Source: Citricoccus sp. SGAir0253
GTDB lineage: Bacteria; Actinomycetota; Actinomycetes; Actinomycetales; Micrococcaceae
Direction: 5' to 3'
Length of the DNA: 64,000 bases
Assembly (NCBI RefSeq): GCF_005877055.1
Contig: NZ_CP039424.1
Span: 2,914,001-2,978,000 of the forward strand
Below, piece after piece: positions 31,134-42,622 of the stretch. Both the position numbers and the translations under genes were made by a program. The notes below the pieces were generated by a model. The model saw nothing but the letters and a program-made list of their open reading frames with translations. It ran no database searches and had not been told where the DNA came from. Positions within the stretch are counted from its first letter, which is position 1, and each line of letters starts with the position of its first letter.

Positions 31134-31871
31134 GTGAAGATCGAGATTTTCTCTGACGTGGCGTGCCCGTGGTGCTACATCGGCAAGCGGCGGTTCGAGA
31201 CGGCCCTGGCCGCCTTCGAGCACCGCGACGAGGTCGAGGTGGAGTGGAAGAGCTTCCAGCTGGACCCCACCCTGCCGGAGCACGACGACCGGCGCGAGGT
31301 CGACTACCTCGCCGAGGTCAAGGGCCTGCCGCGCGAGCAGGTGACGCAGATGCTCGCGCACGTCGGCGAGCAGGCCCGCGGCGAGGGGCTGTCCTACGAC
31401 TTCGAGAACCTCGTGGTCGCCAACTCCTGGCGGGCGCACCGGCTGGTCCAGCGCGCCAAGGCCGTGTCCCCCGAGGCCGCCGCGGCGCTCGAGGAGGAGC
31501 TGTTCCGCGCGCACTTCGAGCAGGGCCTGGACATCGGCGACGAGCAGGTCCTCGCCCGCCTCGGCACCGCGGCCGGGCTGACGGACGAGCAGGTCCGCGA
31601 GGCGTTCACGGACGCGCAGTGGGAGGCCGCGGTCAAGCAGGACCTCGCCGCGGCGCGGGCGCTCGGCGTCAGCGGCGTGCCGTTCTTCGTCCTCGACCGC
31701 AGGTACGGCATCTCCGGGGCACAGCCGGCCGAGCTCTTCGCCCAGGCCCTCGAGCAGGCCTGGGCCGAGTCCCGCCCGCTGCAGATGGTGCGGCCCGCGG
31801 GTGCCGGCACCGGTCCCGACGGCGACGCCGGGCCCACCGGGCAGGCCTGCGGCCCCGAGGGCTGCGACTGA
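31134..31871 (+). CDS. DsbA-family oxidoreductase, FrnE type
   Basis: This 245-residue thioredoxin-fold protein has a CPWC active site at residues 11-14, right after the first strand (VKIEIFSDVACPWCYIGKRR). The cis-Pro loop GVSGVPFFVLDRRYGISGAQ is present. FrnE-like proteins are cytoplasmic disulfide isomerases or 2-hydroxychromene-isomerase relatives, and no signal peptide is seen here. The start is uncertain: GTG 31134 gives the family-typical N-terminus, while GTG 31125 would add three residues. The C-terminal tail holds two extra cysteines (QACGPEGCD). Confidence 0.85.
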   Translation: MKIEIFSDVACPWCYIGKRRFETALAAFEHRDEVEVEWKSFQLDPTLPEHDDRREVDYLAEVKGLPREQVTQMLAHVGEQARGEGLSYDFENLVVANSWRAHRLVQRAKAVSPEAAAALEEELFRAHFEQGLDIGDEQVLARLGTAAGLTDEQVREAFTDAQWEAAVKQDLAAARALGVSGVPFFVLDRRYGISGAQPAELFAQALEQAWAESRPLQMVRPAGAGTGPDGDAGPTGQACGPEGCD

Positions 31872-31901
31872 TCCCCCCGCGGGCCCGGCGCGGCCCGGCG
31901 C

Positions 31902-33146
31902 TCAGCCGCGGTGCCGGAAGTCCAGCCCGAGGCGGCGGGCCGAGAGGAACCGCCCCGCCAGCAGGGCGCCGAGGAGCGCGGCCGCCCCGGTCATGGTCCA
32001 GGACAGGTGCCATCCGCCGGCGGCCGTGGCGATGGCCGCGATGATGATGGGGCCCACGAAGTTCGCCCCGTTGTAGATCTGCACCATCAGGCCCATGACG
32101 GCGGCCGGGGAGCCGTCGGCGGGGGCGATGTCCACGGCGATGCGGTTCAGGCTCGCCGGGATCAGCGCGCCGACGCCGGAGAACAGGCCCACGGCGAGGA
32201 CCTGCACGGCCAGCCCGCCCGGGACCGCGGACCAGTCCGGGGCGAAGGTGATCACGGAGGTCACGCCCATGGCCACGAGGCCGGTGAGGATCAGCGGCCG
32301 CATCGGCACCCCGCGCTGGTGCAGCCGTCCGGTGAGGATGTTGCCCACCCCGTTGAGGCCGCCGACGACGGCCGTCACGATCCCGGGCCAGAGGCCGCCC
32401 ACGCCCGCCTCGTCGAAGATCGTGGGCAGGAAGCCGATGACCGACCCCCACTGCAGGGTGTAGCAGGCGAACACCAGCCCGGCGATCCACGGCGTCGGCG
32501 TCCGGACCGTGGCACCCACGCGCCGCAACGCCCCGCGGAGGTCGGCGCCGTGGGCGGCCGGGGGCGGGGACACGAAGAGCACGACCAGCGGGATCGTGCC
32601 GGCCGTGACCACGGCCATGGCGATCCACCACGCCTGCCAGCTCACGGCGGTGAGCAGGAGCGTGGAGGCGAGCACGGCCAGGAACGTGGCCAGTCCCTGG
32701 AAGCCGCCCCACCAGCCCATCGCGATGTTCACGCGCGCCGGCTGCGTCGTCACCCGGATCAGCGGGGGTGCCACCACCGTGGCCATGAGGAAGCCGACGC
32801 CCTCGAGGGCGCGGGTGGCCATGAGGACGCCGGTGGTCTCGGCGAAGGCCCCGGACAGCGAGCCGAGGGTCAGCAGGGACAGCCCCACGAGCAGCGTGCG
32901 CCGCAGGCCGATCACCTCGGAGAACAGGGAGACCGCGAGCCCCAGGAGCATGGAGCCCACCTGGACGATGCCGAGCAGCACCCCGGACTCGATGAGCGTC
33001 ATGCCGAGGTCCCGCTGGATGAACTCGAGGGCCTCCGGGACCTTCCAGATGTGCATGGCCGCGGCCACGCCCGCCATGACGATGGGGATCCAGGAGGAGC
33101 GCGTCCGCGGCGGCAGGCCGACGGACGCGCGGGACGGGGCGCTCAT
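31902..33146 (-). CDS. MFS transporter
   Basis: This 414-residue protein has 12 hydrophobic segments and a major facilitator pattern (RTLLVGLSLLTLGSLSGAFAE, RALEGVGFLMATVVAPPLIR). It looks most like the CynX/NimT or general anion-import branch, but I cannot name the substrate. The ATG at 33146 lies seven bases after a TACAGT -10 element, which suggests a leaderless transcript. An in-frame start at 33266 would run through that promoter and add 40 low-complexity residues. Confidence 0.82.
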   Translation of the reverse strand: MSAPSRASVGLPPRTRSSWIPIVMAGVAAAMHIWKVPEALEFIQRDLGMTLIESGVLLGIVQVGSMLLGLAVSLFSEVIGLRRTLLVGLSLLTLGSLSGAFAETTGVLMATRALEGVGFLMATVVAPPLIRVTTQPARVNIAMGWWGGFQGLATFLAVLASTLLLTAVSWQAWWIAMAVVTAGTIPLVVLFVSPPPAAHGADLRGALRRVGATVRTPTPWIAGLVFACYTLQWGSVIGFLPTIFDEAGVGGLWPGIVTAVVGGLNGVGNILTGRLHQRGVPMRPLILTGLVAMGVTSVITFAPDWSAVPGGLAVQVLAVGLFSGVGALIPASLNRIAVDIAPADGSPAAVMGLMVQIYNGANFVGPIIIAAIATAAGGWHLSWTMTGAAALLGALLAGRFLSARRLGLDFRHRG

Positions 33147-33243
33147 TCCAGCCACTGTAGTACCGGCCTGCCGGGCCCTCGCCTTCCTGCCGCGGGCCGC
33201 GAGTGTGGTGGTAGGGCGCCGTGCACCGGGTGCCGTTAAACAC

Positions 33244-33276
33244 CTGAGAGGCGGTGGCTTGGCCACCGCCTCTCAG
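33244..33276 (-). terminator. Hairpin terminator of the histidine kinase operon
   Basis: A 15-bp perfect stem (33244-33258 with 33262-33276) and a three-base loop are followed on the minus strand by GTGTTTAAC. It lies about 160 bases past the kinase stop. Confidence 0.7.
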
Positions 33277-33418
33277 CGGATATTGGTTGGTGGGCCCGTA
33301 TCCCCCCGGGCTGATTCCACCGTCCGATCCGTGTGCACCGTCTCATGGGGCTCCTTCAGGTTACCGGGCGGGGGTGCCGGACCACTATTGGACCTTTGGA
33401 CAGTATTTGGATTCGTGA

Positions 33419-33434
33419 TGTGACGTAGATCACA
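33419..33434. promoter_or_regulatory. Perfect CRP/GlxR-like box
   Basis: TGTGACGTAGATCACA matches TGTGA-N6-TCACA exactly and ends one base before the kinase stop codon. It is 273 bases upstream of the MFS start, so its target is uncertain. Confidence 0.5.
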
Positions 33435-34649
33435 CTAGGCGGGCAGGCCCTGCATCGGCACCTCCGCGCGGACCCGCCACCACGTGCCGTCCCGCTCGGA
33501 CGTCATGGTCCCGCCGAAGGCGTCCACGCGGTCCCGCATGCCGATCAGCCCGCTGCCGGAGGAGTTCCAGCCGGCGCGCGTCCGCTCCCCGCGGCGAGGC
33601 ATGGTGTTGTCCACGGCCAGCTGCAGCTGTCCGTCCTGGACCCGGATGCAGATGCGGCACTGGCCGCCCTCCCCCGCGTGCTTGGCCACGTTGGTGACCG
33701 CCTCCTGCAGCACGCGGTAGAGGGCCGTCTCCACGCTCTGCGGGATGGGCCGGTCCAGTCCGTCCAGGTCCAGCTCGGTCTGGATGCCCAGGCCCTCGAG
33801 CATGCGCTGGAACTTCACCGCACCGTACTCCAGGTCCAGGGCCGCGGCGCCGTCCCCGAGGGCCACCTGCGCGGCCTCCTGGTCCCCGGCCAGCAGGCCC
33901 TCGGCCTGCAGCAGGGACAGCATGCGCCGCAGGTCCGCGAGGGCCTCCGTGGCCGAGTCGCCCACCACCTCCACGGCCTTGCGCGCGGCCTCGTCCGTGC
34001 CGGCGTACTTCGCCGCGCGCGCCTGCATCGAGATGATGGTCAGGTTGTGCGCCACGATGTCGTGCAGGTCGCGGGCCAGGGACCGCCGCTCCTCGGCCGC
34101 CGCCAGGGCGGCACGGCGGGTGGCCTCGGCGACGCGCAGGCGGTCCTGCTGCCCCCGGTCCAAGATGTACCGGATGAACATGCCGACCGCCCAGGACACC
34201 AGGAGCAGCGGCACCACGACCCAGACGGAACTCCCGTTCCGTGGCGACGTCAGGGGCACCAAGAGGGCCCAGACGACTGAGATGCCGAGGGCAACGGCAC
34301 TGAAGGACCGTCGCGCGGTTGCCGTCACAGCGCCCAGCATGAAGGGCAGCGCGAACGACGTGAGGTTGAAGGACTGCAGCAGGTGACTCGACAGCAGCGC
34401 CGGGATCATCGCCGCGAAGGCGAAGGTCGTCCGTGCCCACAGCATGAAGAGGGCCATCGATACGAGCAGGCTGACCAAGACCTCATTCGGTGTCGACGGA
34501 CCGGATCCGTCGATCCTTGAGATGACGTCCGAGGCCGCCGAGATCGCGACGAAGATGCTCACGACCACGAGAAAGGCCTTGCTCACTGGCCGAGCAGACC
34601 AGAAGCCGGCCGGCTCCACGGGGAGGCCGGCCGGCGCGGTGTTGTCCAT
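33435..34649 (-). CDS. Membrane sensor histidine kinase (HisKA_3)
   Basis: This 404-residue kinase has five to six hydrophobic segments in residues 25-165, with no obvious extracellular domain. The dimerisation and phosphoacceptor helix follows (RRSLARDLHDIVAHNLTIIS; His in DLHD). The ATPase domain has ALYRVLQEAVTNVAKHA and GLIGMRDRVDAFGG. The membrane topology with short loops is that of kinases that sense a ligand within or at the membrane. It follows a secreted 65-residue peptide gene by 11 bases on the same strand and is divergent from a NarL-type response regulator. Confidence 0.92.
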   Translation of the reverse strand: MDNTAPAGLPVEPAGFWSARPVSKAFLVVVSIFVAISAASDVISRIDGSGPSTPNEVLVSLLVSMALFMLWARTTFAFAAMIPALLSSHLLQSFNLTSFALPFMLGAVTATARRSFSAVALGISVVWALLVPLTSPRNGSSVWVVVPLLLVSWAVGMFIRYILDRGQQDRLRVAEATRRAALAAAEERRSLARDLHDIVAHNLTIISMQARAAKYAGTDEAARKAVEVVGDSATEALADLRRMLSLLQAEGLLAGDQEAAQVALGDGAAALDLEYGAVKFQRMLEGLGIQTELDLDGLDRPIPQSVETALYRVLQEAVTNVAKHAGEGGQCRICIRVQDGQLQLAVDNTMPRRGERTRAGWNSSGSGLIGMRDRVDAFGGTMTSERDGTWWRVRAEVPMQGLPA

Positions 34650-34660
34650 CTAGCGGCGGA

Positions 34661-34858
34661 TCAGCAGAAGAAGCCCCACCAGTTGCACCAGAAGACCTTC
34701 GAGCCATTGCTCATGCCAGTGGTCGTGGCGGTGTCCTTGGAGGTCGTGGTGGTGGTCGGGGAGATGAGCGAGGTCGAGGTCTCGGTGGCCGCGGCCGGCG
34801 AGACGATGAGGGCGGAGGAGACGAGCACAGCGGCCATCGAGGCCAGGAAGCGGTTCAT
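34661..34858 (-). CDS. Small secreted Cys-containing peptide next to histidine kinase
   Basis: This 65-residue protein has a clear signal peptide (MNRFLASMAAVLVSSALIVS) with an AAA cleavage site at residues 22-24. A Thr/Ser-rich linker (25-47) follows, and the aromatic tail VFWCNWWGFFC ends in a cysteine. Cys58 and Cys65 could form an eight-residue disulfide ring. GGAG stands before the ATG. The gene is 11 bases upstream of the histidine kinase on the same strand. I do not recognise a family. A peptide signal sensed by the kinase, or a small exported protein monitored by it, fits the context; this is inference. Confidence 0.75.
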   Translation of the reverse strand: MNRFLASMAAVLVSSALIVSPAAATETSTSLISPTTTTTSKDTATTTGMSNGSKVFWCNWWGFFC

Positions 34859-34943
34859 GACTCCATTATCAGGCTCCGACCTGCGGTTTACCAGAGTCTG
34901 GACGATTTAATCGACACGGCGGTGCAATCGGTGATAGGGCCGC

Positions 34944-34949
34944 TACGCT
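34944..34949 (+). promoter_or_regulatory. -10 element of response regulator gene
   Basis: TACGCT lies six bases before the ATG at 34956, typical of leaderless actinobacterial promoters. A -35 element is not obvious. On the other strand GATAAT (34865-34870) is a possible -10 for the peptide-kinase operon. Confidence 0.4.
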
Positions 34950-34955
34950 GAACCC

Positions 34956-35642
34956 ATGCCCCACCGGTCCGTGTCAGTGCTCATCGTGGATGACCAGCCC
35001 CTCATGAGCGGTGCCCTGCGGGTCCTGGTGGAGAACTCCCCCGGGATGTCCTGCGTGGGCATCGCCGCCAACGGCGCGGAGGCCGTGGAGGCGTGTCGCG
35101 CCACGCGGCCCAACGTGGTGCTGATGGACATGCAGATGCCGGTGATGGGCGGCGTGGAGGCCACCGAGCGCATCACCGCCGAGTTCCCGGAGACCAGCGT
35201 CCTGGCCATCACGACCTTCACCTCCGAGCCGTACCTCATCCCCGCCCTGCGGGCGGGGGCGGCCGGCTACCTGCTCAAGGACGCCGAGCCCGAGTCCATC
35301 GTGAGCGCCATCTGGGGCGTCCACCGCGGGGAGTCCGTCCTCTCCCCCGCCGTCACGCGCAAGCTGCTGTCCTCCCTCGAGGAGGACCGGCCCGGCGTCG
35401 GGACCGTGCCGCGCGCCCCCGGGGACCCGGACGGCTCGGACCTCACCCCGCGCGAACTGGACGTGCTGCGCCTGCTGGCCCGCGGCCGCTCGAACACGGA
35501 GATCGCCGAGGAACTGCACGTCTCGGAGTCCACGGTGAAGTCCAACCTCACCCGCATCATGGACAAGCTCGAGGTGCGCGACCGGGTCCAGGTGATCATC
35601 CGGGCCGCCCAGCTCGGGCTGGTGACCCTCTCGCTCGACTGA
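34956..35642 (+). CDS. NarL/FixJ-family response regulator
   Basis: This 228-residue protein has a receiver domain (residues 5-125) with the acidic pair Asp12-Asp13, phosphoacceptor Asp58 in VVLMDMQMP, and Lys108 in YLLKDA. The C-terminal LuxR-type helix-turn-helix (residues 165-222) shows LTPRELDVLRLLARGRSNTEIA. It is divergent from the peptide-kinase operon by about 100 bases and is the obvious partner of that kinase. Its targets likely include the shared intergenic region. Confidence 0.94.
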   Translation: MPHRSVSVLIVDDQPLMSGALRVLVENSPGMSCVGIAANGAEAVEACRATRPNVVLMDMQMPVMGGVEATERITAEFPETSVLAITTFTSEPYLIPALRAGAAGYLLKDAEPESIVSAIWGVHRGESVLSPAVTRKLLSSLEEDRPGVGTVPRAPGDPDGSDLTPRELDVLRLLARGRSNTEIAEELHVSESTVKSNLTRIMDKLEVRDRVQVIIRAAQLGLVTLSLD

Positions 35643-35726
35643 GCCGCCCCGTCGGACGGTCCGGGCCCTCGACGCCGGCGCCGTCCAGTCGGTGCCGTCC
35701 GGCCACTGCCGGCCGGCCGGCGCGGT

Positions 35727-36917
35727 TCAGTCCGCGCCCGCGCTCCCCGAGGCGTCGGGGGAGGCCGGGGCGGACGACTTCTTGGGCTTGGGCTTGGGCG
35801 TCGCCTTCGGCGTGGCCGTGGGGCTGGGCTTCGCCGTCGTCGCGGTGGGCGTCGGCGTCGGGCTCGCCGTGGTCGGCGTGGGGGTCGGCGTCGCCTGCTC
35901 CGCGCGGCGGCTGGCCTCCTGCCGGGCCGCCTCCTGCTGACGGGCGGCCTCTGCCTGCCGCGCCGCCTCGGCCTGGCGGGCGATCTCGGCCTGCCGGGCC
36001 GCCTCCGCCTGGCGGGCGGCCTCCTGCTGCCGGGCCAGCTCGGCCTGCCGCGCCTCCTCCGCCTTGCGCTCGACCTCCTCGCGCTCCCGGGTCTGGAGCA
36101 CGTTGCGGGTGGACTGCAGCGAGGCGAGCTCGGACTGCGCGGCGGACAGCGCCTCGCCCAGCCGTTCGCGCAGCCGCGGCACGTCCCGGGCCCAGGCCAG
36201 GGAGGACAGCGAGGACCCCTCGGGATCGATCGTGGCGAAGGCCTTCTCCGCGGTCACGCCCTGCTCGACGGCGGCGGTGACGGCCTCGATCTGCTGCTCG
36301 GCGTCCGCGGTGGTGGCCGGTCCCGCCTCGGGCAGGGCGCGCAGCACCTCGACCACGGGCTCCACGCGGCCGGCGAGGGTGCACGGGGCGGAGGGGGAGT
36401 ACAGGCCGGCCTGCTCGGAGCGGGCGGTGCGGTGGGCCTCGCGCAGTTCGGAGCCGAGGTGGTCGATCGGCTGCTCCGGCAGGGGGACGGCCAGCCCGGC
36501 CTCGGCCTGCTCGATGTTGACCACCACGCCGCCCGAGCGGACCAGGGCCGCGCGCGGGCCGCGCGAACCGGGGGCGTCCTCGGCGTACTCGAGCTGGACG
36601 GCGTCGCCGGGCTCGAGCATGGCGGACAGGTTGTCCGCCGCCTCCTCGGCGAGGCAGTTCTCCGCGCTGGCCTCCTGGCCCTCGGCGGGGGGCACCGGAG
36701 CCATCAGCCCGGCCAGGGCGACGGTCTCCTCGGTGCCGTCCATGGTGACGACGAACGTCTGGCCGTCCTCCACGCGCACCACCTGGCCGGTGGCCTCGGC
36801 CGTGCGCACGCCCTTGAGGGTGCTGAGGACGGCCAGGGTGAGCAGGAGGGCGGCGAGCAGGGCGAACGCGATGAGGCCGAGCACGGGAGGGCGTCCGGCG
36901 GTTCGCTGTGAGGTCAT
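35727..36917 (-). CDS. Membrane-anchored protein with degenerate nuclease (SNase) fold and coiled coil
   Basis: This 396-residue protein has one N-terminal membrane helix (residues 13-34). A domain like staphylococcal nuclease follows (about 42-150). After it comes a long Ala/Gln/Glu/Arg coiled coil made of six-residue ARQAEA repeats (about 285-330), then a Thr/Pro tail. The nuclease catalytic residues are all missing: DGDT reads DGQT, the Arg of the VRL motif is Ala, and the following Asp and Glu are gone. It is therefore probably a structural or binding protein outside the membrane. It may be convergent neighbour only; no functional link to the regulator gene is evident. Confidence 0.72.
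   Translation of the reverse strand: MTSQRTAGRPPVLGLIAFALLAALLLTLAVLSTLKGVRTAEATGQVVRVEDGQTFVVTMDGTEETVALAGLMAPVPPAEGQEASAENCLAEEAADNLSAMLEPGDAVQLEYAEDAPGSRGPRAALVRSGGVVVNIEQAEAGLAVPLPEQPIDHLGSELREAHRTARSEQAGLYSPSAPCTLAGRVEPVVEVLRALPEAGPATTADAEQQIEAVTAAVEQGVTAEKAFATIDPEGSSLSSLAWARDVPRLRERLGEALSAAQSELASLQSTRNVLQTREREEVERKAEEARQAELARQQEAARQAEAARQAEIARQAEAARQAEAARQQEAARQEASRRAEQATPTPTPTTASPTPTPTATTAKPSPTATPKATPKPKPKKSSAPASPDASGSAGAD
35918..36062. repeat. 18-bp coding repeats (coiled coil)
   Basis: About eight imperfect 18-bp units, each encoding a variant of ARQAEA, lie in the gene at 35727-36917. Such runs are prone to unit gain and loss. Confidence 0.75.
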
Positions 36918-37001
36918 CGTCTTCCTGCGCTGGTCGGTGGCCCGGGAGGCGGGCCCGCGGACTCGGTCGAGTCTAGCAAGCGGGCCCGCCCCGGGTTCCC
37001 G

Positions 37002-38195
37002 TCAGTCCTGCCGCTTGTAGAACGGCAGCTCGACGACGGTGAACGGCTCGGCCTTGCCGCGCAGGTCCACGGCGACCTCGGTCCCGGGCTCCCGGAACGC
37101 GACGTCGACGCGCGCCAGCGCGATCGGGTAGCCCAGCGTCGGGCTCGGGATGCCGGAGGTGACCTCACCGATCCGGTTCCCCTCGCCGTCGACCACGGGG
37201 TAGCCCCCGCGGGCCGCGCGGCGGCCGTTCGCCCTCAGGGCCACGAGCGCCTGGCCCGTGGTGGTCCCGGTGCCGGCCTCGCGGGCCGCCAGCAGGGCGT
37301 CCCGGCCCACGAAGTCCGTCTCCTTGGACTTCAGCGGCACGGCCATCCCGACGCCGGACTCGCTGGGCAGGTGCCCCAGGTCGAGCTCGTTGCCGTACAG
37401 CGGCATGCCGGCCTCCAGGCGCAGCGAGTCGCGGCTGGCCAGCCCGCACGGCAGCAGTTCGACGCCCACGCCGGGCGCGGCGGCCGCGAGGGCGTTCCAC
37501 ACGGACGTGGCGGCGGCGGCCAGCTCCTCGGGGTCGGCGATGGGGCCGACCATCAGCTCGAAGCCGTCCTCGCCGGTGTAGCCGGTGCGTGCCAGCAGGA
37601 CCCGCACCTCGCCCTCGGCGGTGCGCACCGTGGCCGGGCGCGAGGAGTAGTACTTCACCTCCGGCAGGTCCTCGGCCTCGGCCAGCACGGCGCCGAGCAC
37701 CCGGGCGGCCTGCGGCCCCTGGACGGCCACCATGGCCGTCTCGGCGGACTCGTTGCCGACCGTGGCGTCGAAGGACCCGGCGCGCTCGGCCAGGGCGGCG
37801 GCCACGGCCGGGGCGTTGCCGGCATTGGGCACCACGAGGTACTCCTTCGCCGACTCGTCCGAGCCGTCGTCGAGCCGGTACACGATCAGGTCGTCCAGGA
37901 TGGTCCCGGACTCGGTGAGGATGAGCGTGTACTTGGCCTTGCCCGGGGCCACGGCGGACACGCGCGCGGTCAGCGCGTAGTCCAGGGCCTCGGCGGCCTG
38001 CGGACCGGTGATCCGCACCTCGCCCATGTGGGAGAGGTCGAACAGCCCGGCGGCGGAGCGCACGGCCTTGTGCTCGGCGAGCTCGGAGCCGTACTTCAGC
38101 GGCATCTGCCAGCCGCCGAAGTCGGTGAACGTGGCACCGGCCTGCTCGTGGACGGCGTGCAGCGGCGTGTACTGGGTGTCGGTGGTCTGCGTCAT
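37002..38195 (-). CDS. gcvT: Glycine cleavage system T protein (aminomethyltransferase)
   Basis: This 397-residue THF-dependent enzyme of the glycine cleavage system transfers the aminomethyl carbon of glycine to tetrahydrofolate. Typical segments are FTDFGGWQMPLKYGSELAEH, LFDLSHMGEVRITGPQA and GYTGEDGFELMV. It follows gcvP by 12 bases and is controlled with it by the upstream glycine riboswitch. It is one of four GcvT-fold proteins in the window, with SoxA, SoxG and the LigM-like enzyme. Confidence 0.96.
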   Translation of the reverse strand: MTQTTDTQYTPLHAVHEQAGATFTDFGGWQMPLKYGSELAEHKAVRSAAGLFDLSHMGEVRITGPQAAEALDYALTARVSAVAPGKAKYTLILTESGTILDDLIVYRLDDGSDESAKEYLVVPNAGNAPAVAAALAERAGSFDATVGNESAETAMVAVQGPQAARVLGAVLAEAEDLPEVKYYSSRPATVRTAEGEVRVLLARTGYTGEDGFELMVGPIADPEELAAAATSVWNALAAAAPGVGVELLPCGLASRDSLRLEAGMPLYGNELDLGHLPSESGVGMAVPLKSKETDFVGRDALLAAREAGTGTTTGQALVALRANGRRAARGGYPVVDGEGNRIGEVTSGIPSPTLGYPIALARVDVAFREPGTEVAVDLRGKAEPFTVVELPFYKRQD

Positions 38196-38207
38196 GACGG
38201 GCTCCTG

Positions 38208-41219
<3,012 letters not shown>

Positions 41220-41261
41220 GGGGTTCTCCTCCAGAGCACAGGGGGCACGGACCGGTCCCTC

Positions 41262-41482
41262 CCCGCTCTGTCATGAACCTGAGAGATTCCGCCCGCATCT
41301 GGAGGATGCGGGCTTGCACCGTCGGTGGCCGTGGCAAAGGGAGCCGGGCACTTTTCAGAGACGCCGTTCCCATCGCGGTACGGGGGCCTGAGAGATTCTC
41401 GGGGAGAACTTGCTCCTTCGGCGGCCGGACCGCGGTCCCGGGCGGCGTGCCCGGGGTCCTCGGCGCCGGCACTCTCCCGCGC
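41262..41482 (-). promoter_or_regulatory. Tandem glycine riboswitch
   Basis: On the minus strand the leader of gcvP holds two glycine aptamers in series. Each ends with the conserved GAATCTCTCAGG segment (one at about 41388-41399, the other at about 41279-41290). The first starts with GGGAGAG (about 41479) and contains CCGAAGGAGCAAG. The second has CACCGACGGTGCAAGCCCG. Glycine binding to such leaders usually switches gcv expression on. The rest of the 341-base gap up to the next gene (41561) holds the gcvP promoter region, where I see no clear -35/-10 pair. Confidence 0.92.
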
Positions 41483-41560
41483 TGGGCGTGTGGCGTGCAT
41501 CCCATTCTGGCACAGCCGGGGCGATGTCGCCTCTCCCTGTTGCGGCCGGGGACGGACGGC

Positions 41561-42472
41561 TCAGAAGACGGGCAGCCCGCCGGTGACCCCCACCACCGTG
41601 CCGGAGACGAAGCTCGCCTCGGCCGGACTGGCGAGGAACACGTAGGCCCCGGCGAGCTCCGCCGGCTGGCCGATCCGGCCCAGCGGGGTGTCGGCGCCCA
41701 TGTGGGAGACCGCTTCCGGGGTCTTGGTGGCCGGCTGCAGCGGGGTCCAGACCGGGCCGGGGGCCACCGCGTTGACCCGGATGCCCCTCGGCCCGAGTTC
41801 GCCGGCGAGGTTCGCCGTGACGTTGTTCAGGGCCGCCTTGGTGGCCGCGTAGTCGATCATCGTCTCGGAGGGCTGGTAGGCCTGCACCGACGTCGTGTTG
41901 ATGACGCAGTCCCCCGCCCCCAGGTGCGGCACGCACGCCCGGGTGAGCCACAGCGTGCCGTAGAGGTTGGTGCGCACGGCCCGCTCGAGGTCCTCCGTCC
42001 GCAGCCCCTCGATCCCGGGCTCGCCGCGCGCCCAGTGGTACCCGGCGTTGTTGACGAGGATGTTCAGCCCGCCGAGGCCGGCCACGGCCTCCGCGGCGAT
42101 CCGCTCGCACTCGCGCTCGTCGCGCAGGTCCCCGGGCACGGTCACCGCGGTGCGCCCCGCCTTGTCGATCCACCCGACCACGTCCTGGGCGTCCTCCTCC
42201 TCCTCGGGGAGGTAGGTGATGGCCACGTCCGCGCCCTCCCGGGCGAAGGCGATCGCCACCGCCCGGCCGATGCCGGAGTCACCGCCCGAGATGAGGGCCT
42301 TCAGCCCCTCGAGCCGGCCCCGGCCGACCCAGCTGGACTCCCCGTGGTCCGGCACGGGGTCCATCGCCGCGGTCAGCCCCGGCGGCTCCTGCTGCTGGGG
42401 CGGCATGGTGCCGTCCCGTCCCGCCATCGACTGCGCGTGCCGGGCCACCTGCGGTTCCTCGTGGTGGGTCAT
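41561..42472 (-). CDS. SDR-family oxidoreductase (YhdG/GSP39-like)
   Basis: This 303-residue short-chain dehydrogenase has a 45-residue N-terminal extension. The cofactor-binding motif is ISGGDSGIGRAVAIAF. The catalytic residues are Ser in TTSVQAY and Tyr/Lys in YAATKAAL. The long form with this extension is seen in the general stress protein 39 group, whose physiological substrate is unknown. It stands alone between the gcv operon and a divergent epimerase gene. Confidence 0.87.
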   Translation of the reverse strand: MTHHEEPQVARHAQSMAGRDGTMPPQQQEPPGLTAAMDPVPDHGESSWVGRGRLEGLKALISGGDSGIGRAVAIAFAREGADVAITYLPEEEEDAQDVVGWIDKAGRTAVTVPGDLRDERECERIAAEAVAGLGGLNILVNNAGYHWARGEPGIEGLRTEDLERAVRTNLYGTLWLTRACVPHLGAGDCVINTTSVQAYQPSETMIDYAATKAALNNVTANLAGELGPRGIRVNAVAPGPVWTPLQPATKTPEAVSHMGADTPLGRIGQPAELAGAYVFLASPAEASFVSGTVVGVTGGLPVF

Positions 42473-42622
42473 CGCCGCTCCCTCCGTCGTCGTCCGCGGG
42501 GCCGGCGCGCCGCCGCCCCTCCCCTGGCACCCTAGGCCGCGGGGCCACCGCCCGGAACACCTGTGCCCCCGCCCACCTCACCCGCTGTTCCAGAGCGGGT
42601 CCCCGGGTGCGAGAGTAGGGGC

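Larger units (their letters stand above)
33147..33434. other. Gene-free stretch between MFS and histidine kinase genes
   Basis: This stretch holds a -10 element for the MFS gene (33154-33159), a perfect hairpin (33244-33276), an AT-richer region with three TTTGGA-type repeats (about 33386-33415) and a perfect CRP/GlxR-like box at its right end. I see no small coding sequence with a ribosome binding site. Confidence 0.6.
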
